Below are positions 62,151-64,000 of a stretch of 64,000 bases of DNA, in pieces; the stretch's first letter is position 1; each line of letters opens with the position of its first letter. Both the position numbers and the translations under genes were made by a program. Source of the DNA: JANQIO01 sp965229625 (GTDB lineage Bacteria > Pseudomonadota > Gammaproteobacteria > Pseudomonadales > Halieaceae); assembly GCA_965229625.1 (NCBI GenBank), contig CBDDJJ010000002.1, positions 806,001-870,000 of the forward strand, given 5' to 3'. The notes under the pieces were generated by a model. That model searched no databases. It was not told the DNA's origin and saw nothing but the letters and a program-made list of their open reading frames with translations.

Positions 62151-62717
62151 ATGGGCATGCTGATCGCAGGAGTGCTGTTGTGGAGTGCGCTTCACCTGGT
62201 CCCGGTTATCGGCCGAGGGCCGCGACAGGTTGCCATCGAAAAGCTCGGCGAAGGCGGCTACAAGGGCGTTTTCTCGCTGTTGATGCTGGGCGCCATCGCG
62301 CTGATGGTGTTTGGCTGGCGCAGTAGCCTGCCGCGCTCTATCTACATCCCCAACGATACAATGCACATGGCCGGTCTGGTACTGGTCGTTATCGGCTTTA
62401 TCTTTATGGCCGCCGCCAATCGACCGAGCCGCTTCGGCCGCCTGGTGCGCCACCCCCAGCTAACCGGTGTATTCCTGTGGGCCATCGCGCACCTGCTGAC
62501 CAATGGCGACAGCCGCTCGCTGGTGTTGTTCGGCGGCCTGGCCGCCTGGTGCATCATCATGATTCCGCTCATCAACCAACGTGACGGCCCATGGACCAGG
62601 CCCGAGGCGCCCCCCTGGGTGCGGGAGATTGTCGGCGTGGTTATCGCACTGGTGGTGGTAGGGATCGTGGCCGCCATCCACCCCTGGATCGCCGGCGTGC
62701 CGGCTGTTGTCTGGTAG
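62151..62717 (+). CDS. NnrU family membrane protein
   Basis: A 188-residue integral membrane protein of the NnrU family, with about five helices. Family marks are LIAGVLLWSALHLVPVIG, RGPRQVAIEKLGEGGYKGVFSL in two blocks, and the motif RLVRHPQLTGVFLWAIAHLLTNGD. NnrU was first linked to nitric oxide and nitrite metabolism, but many homologues occur without denitrification genes, and none is seen here. It is divergent from the metal-receptor operon by about 100 bp and has ribosome site AGAGGA. Confidence 0.9.
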   Translation: MGMLIAGVLLWSALHLVPVIGRGPRQVAIEKLGEGGYKGVFSLLMLGAIALMVFGWRSSLPRSIYIPNDTMHMAGLVLVVIGFIFMAAANRPSRFGRLVRHPQLTGVFLWAIAHLLTNGDSRSLVLFGGLAAWCIIMIPLINQRDGPWTRPEAPPWVREIVGVVIALVVVGIVAAIHPWIAGVPAVVW

Positions 62718-62837
62718 CCGTCTCGGGTAATACGAGACTTCACACCACCGGAAATAAACCCGTCGAAAGCTGTCGCGGTTAGCGTCAAGCACCTGGCATG
62801 GACGCTCTAGGTGGCTATATTCACTACACTCTTTCGA

Positions 62838-62899
62838 TATAATGGTGATTACTTGCCTTATATATCCAAATTTTTGGAGTATTTGGCATGGAATACTCC
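62838..62899 (+). promoter_or_regulatory. Promoter -10 element and leader hairpin upstream of leuA
   Basis: A perfect TATAAT lies at 62838-62843; no good -35 is seen. Downstream, GGAGTATT and AATACTCC pair around eight bases (62876-62899). A tiny frame in the leader (ATG at about 62902) has only two Leu codons, so classic leucine attenuation is not supported. Confidence 0.4.
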
Positions 62900-62950
62900 C
62901 AATGGCGCTCTATACTACCCGCCTGACCACAAACTGACTGGACTCAAACC

Positions 62951-64000
62951 ATGAGCCGCTTCGACTATCGCAAGTACCCGGCCTACCAACCGGTCCGGAT
63001 GACCTCCCGCCGCTGGCCGGATGCCACAATCACTGCCGCCCCTCGCTGGTGCAGTGTCGACCTGCGCGATGGCAACCAGGCCCTGATCGAACCCATGACC
63101 GCGTCCCAGAAGTCGCGCCTTTACGACCAACTGGTCAGGGTGGGCTTCAAGGAAATCGAAGTCGGCTTTCCGTCTGCCTCCAGCCACGACTACCAGTTTG
63201 TGCGCGACCTGATCGAAAACGACCGGGTACCGGAAGACGTGACCCTGCAGGTACTCACCCAGGCGCGCCCGGAATTGATCGAGAAGACCTTCCAGGCGCT
63301 CAAAGGCGCCAGGCGCGCCATTCTCCATGTCTATAACTCCACCTCGACGGTCCAGCGCGAGAAAGTCTTCAAGATGGACCGTGCCGGCATCATCGAGATC
63401 GCGGTCAACGGCGCTCGTATGGTGAAGGCGTACGCCGCGAAGTATCCCGAGACCGACTGGACCTTCCAGTACTCACCGGAGAGCTTCACCGGCACCGAGA
63501 TCGACTACGCGGTGGAGGTGTGTAACGCCGTCATCGACGTCTGGCAGCCCACCCCGGACAACAAGTGCATCATCAACCTGCCCGCCACGGTGGAGATGAG
63601 CACTCCCAATGTTTATGCAGACCAGATCGAGTACTTCTGCGATCGGGTCAACAGCCGCGATGCCATTATCGTGTCCACCCATACCCACAACGATCGCGGC
63701 TGCGCCGTGGCTGCCAGTGAACTGGCCATCATGGCCGGCGCTGACCGGGTCGAGGGCACGCTGTTCGGAAACGGTGAGCGCACCGGCAACATGGACATTC
63801 TCACCATGGCCATGAACCTCTACAGCCATGGCATAGATCCCGAGCTCAACTTCGAGCACATGGACCAGATTATCCAGACCTACAAGGACTGCACCCAAAT
63901 GCCTGTTCACCCGCGACATCCCTACGCGGGCGAACTGGTCTTCACGGCATTTTCCGGCAGCCACCAGGATGCCATCAAGAAGTGCCTGGACTCGCGCAAT
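62951..64000 (+). CDS. leuA: 2-isopropylmalate synthase, 3' end outside window
   Basis: The frame runs open for 350 codons to the window edge, so the gene is incomplete (the long LeuA form has about 560 residues). Family marks are WPDATITAAPRWCSVDLRDG, NQALIEPMTASQK, VGFKEIEVGFPSASSHDYQF, FQYSPESFTGTEID and VSTHTHNDRGCAVAAS, which holds the metal-binding His-x-His. The enzyme joins acetyl-CoA and 2-oxoisovalerate in leucine synthesis. The N-terminus (SRFDYRKYPAYQPV) matches the long, Pseudomonas/Corynebacterium-type LeuA. The regulatory domain would lie beyond the edge. No other leucine genes are in view. Confidence 0.96.
   Translation, partial: MSRFDYRKYPAYQPVRMTSRRWPDATITAAPRWCSVDLRDGNQALIEPMTASQKSRLYDQLVRVGFKEIEVGFPSASSHDYQFVRDLIENDRVPEDVTLQVLTQARPELIEKTFQALKGARRAILHVYNSTSTVQREKVFKMDRAGIIEIAVNGARMVKAYAAKYPETDWTFQYSPESFTGTEIDYAVEVCNAVIDVWQPTPDNKCIINLPATVEMSTPNVYADQIEYFCDRVNSRDAIIVSTHTHNDRGCAVAASELAIMAGADRVEGTLFGNGERTGNMDILTMAMNLYSHGIDPELNFEHMDQIIQTYKDCTQMPVHPRHPYAGELVFTAFSGSHQDAIKKCLDSRN

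Overview
The window looks like chromosomal DNA of a free-living, probably marine, gammaproteobacterium. Base composition is high in GC by eye (not computed). The gene set is typical of the Cellvibrionales/Halieaceae-type oligotrophs: four TonB-dependent receptors, a sulfatase, a PQQ dehydrogenase, many short-chain dehydrogenases, DUF3604 and several c-di-GMP proteins. The family assignment is inference only. No rRNA, tRNA, intact insertion sequence, prophage or CRISPR array was found.

Layout. 1-7.6 kb: mixed metabolic genes (end of a membrane protein, MarR regulator coupled to an S41 peptidase, serine hydrolase lipoprotein, gamma-glutamyltransferase-like enzyme, sulfotransferase, CxxCH lipoprotein). 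7.7-15.3 kb: a minus-strand catabolic operon made of a double-VOC lipoprotein, an SDR, a membrane PQQ dehydrogenase and a TonB receptor, headed by a TetR gene and a 12-bp inverted repeat. 15.4-20.9 kb: an acidic beta-helix exoprotein, a second TonB receptor and two TetR regulators, one with three matching operator-like sites. 20.8-30.6 kb: an FrsA-like hydrolase, a diguanylate cyclase, a prolyl-4-hydroxylase/ATP-grasp fusion, an AraC regulator, a ribbon-helix-helix/sulfatase pair and two SDRs. 30.6-31.85 kb: 1.2 kb without convincing protein genes, holding a five-copy tandem repeat, a common palindromic repeat and a possible structured RNA with its own terminator.

31.85-40.1 kb: enoyl-CoA hydratase/DUF3604 operon divergent from a third TonB receptor, then a flavin-type oxidoreductase and a DUF2141/carotenoid-oxygenase operon. 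40.2-42 kb: a DesK/NarL-type two-component system. 42.0-42.35 kb: two opposed hairpin repeats that share a core but have different, internally matching stems. 42.4-51.4 kb: periplasmic KatG, a GAF/GGDEF/EAL protein, an orphan pseudopilin, DAHP synthase and a CSS/EAL phosphodiesterase. 51.4-64 kb: OmpA-like lipoprotein, DUF885 peptidase, alanine dehydrogenase, an RND efflux pair, a metal-type TonB receptor with a small His-rich partner, NnrU, and the start of leuA.

The most unusual items are the hydroxylase/ATP-grasp fusion, the opposed hairpins at 42 kb, and the repeat array plus RNA-like segment at 31 kb. None could be checked against a database here; all functional names rest on motifs recognised by eye.
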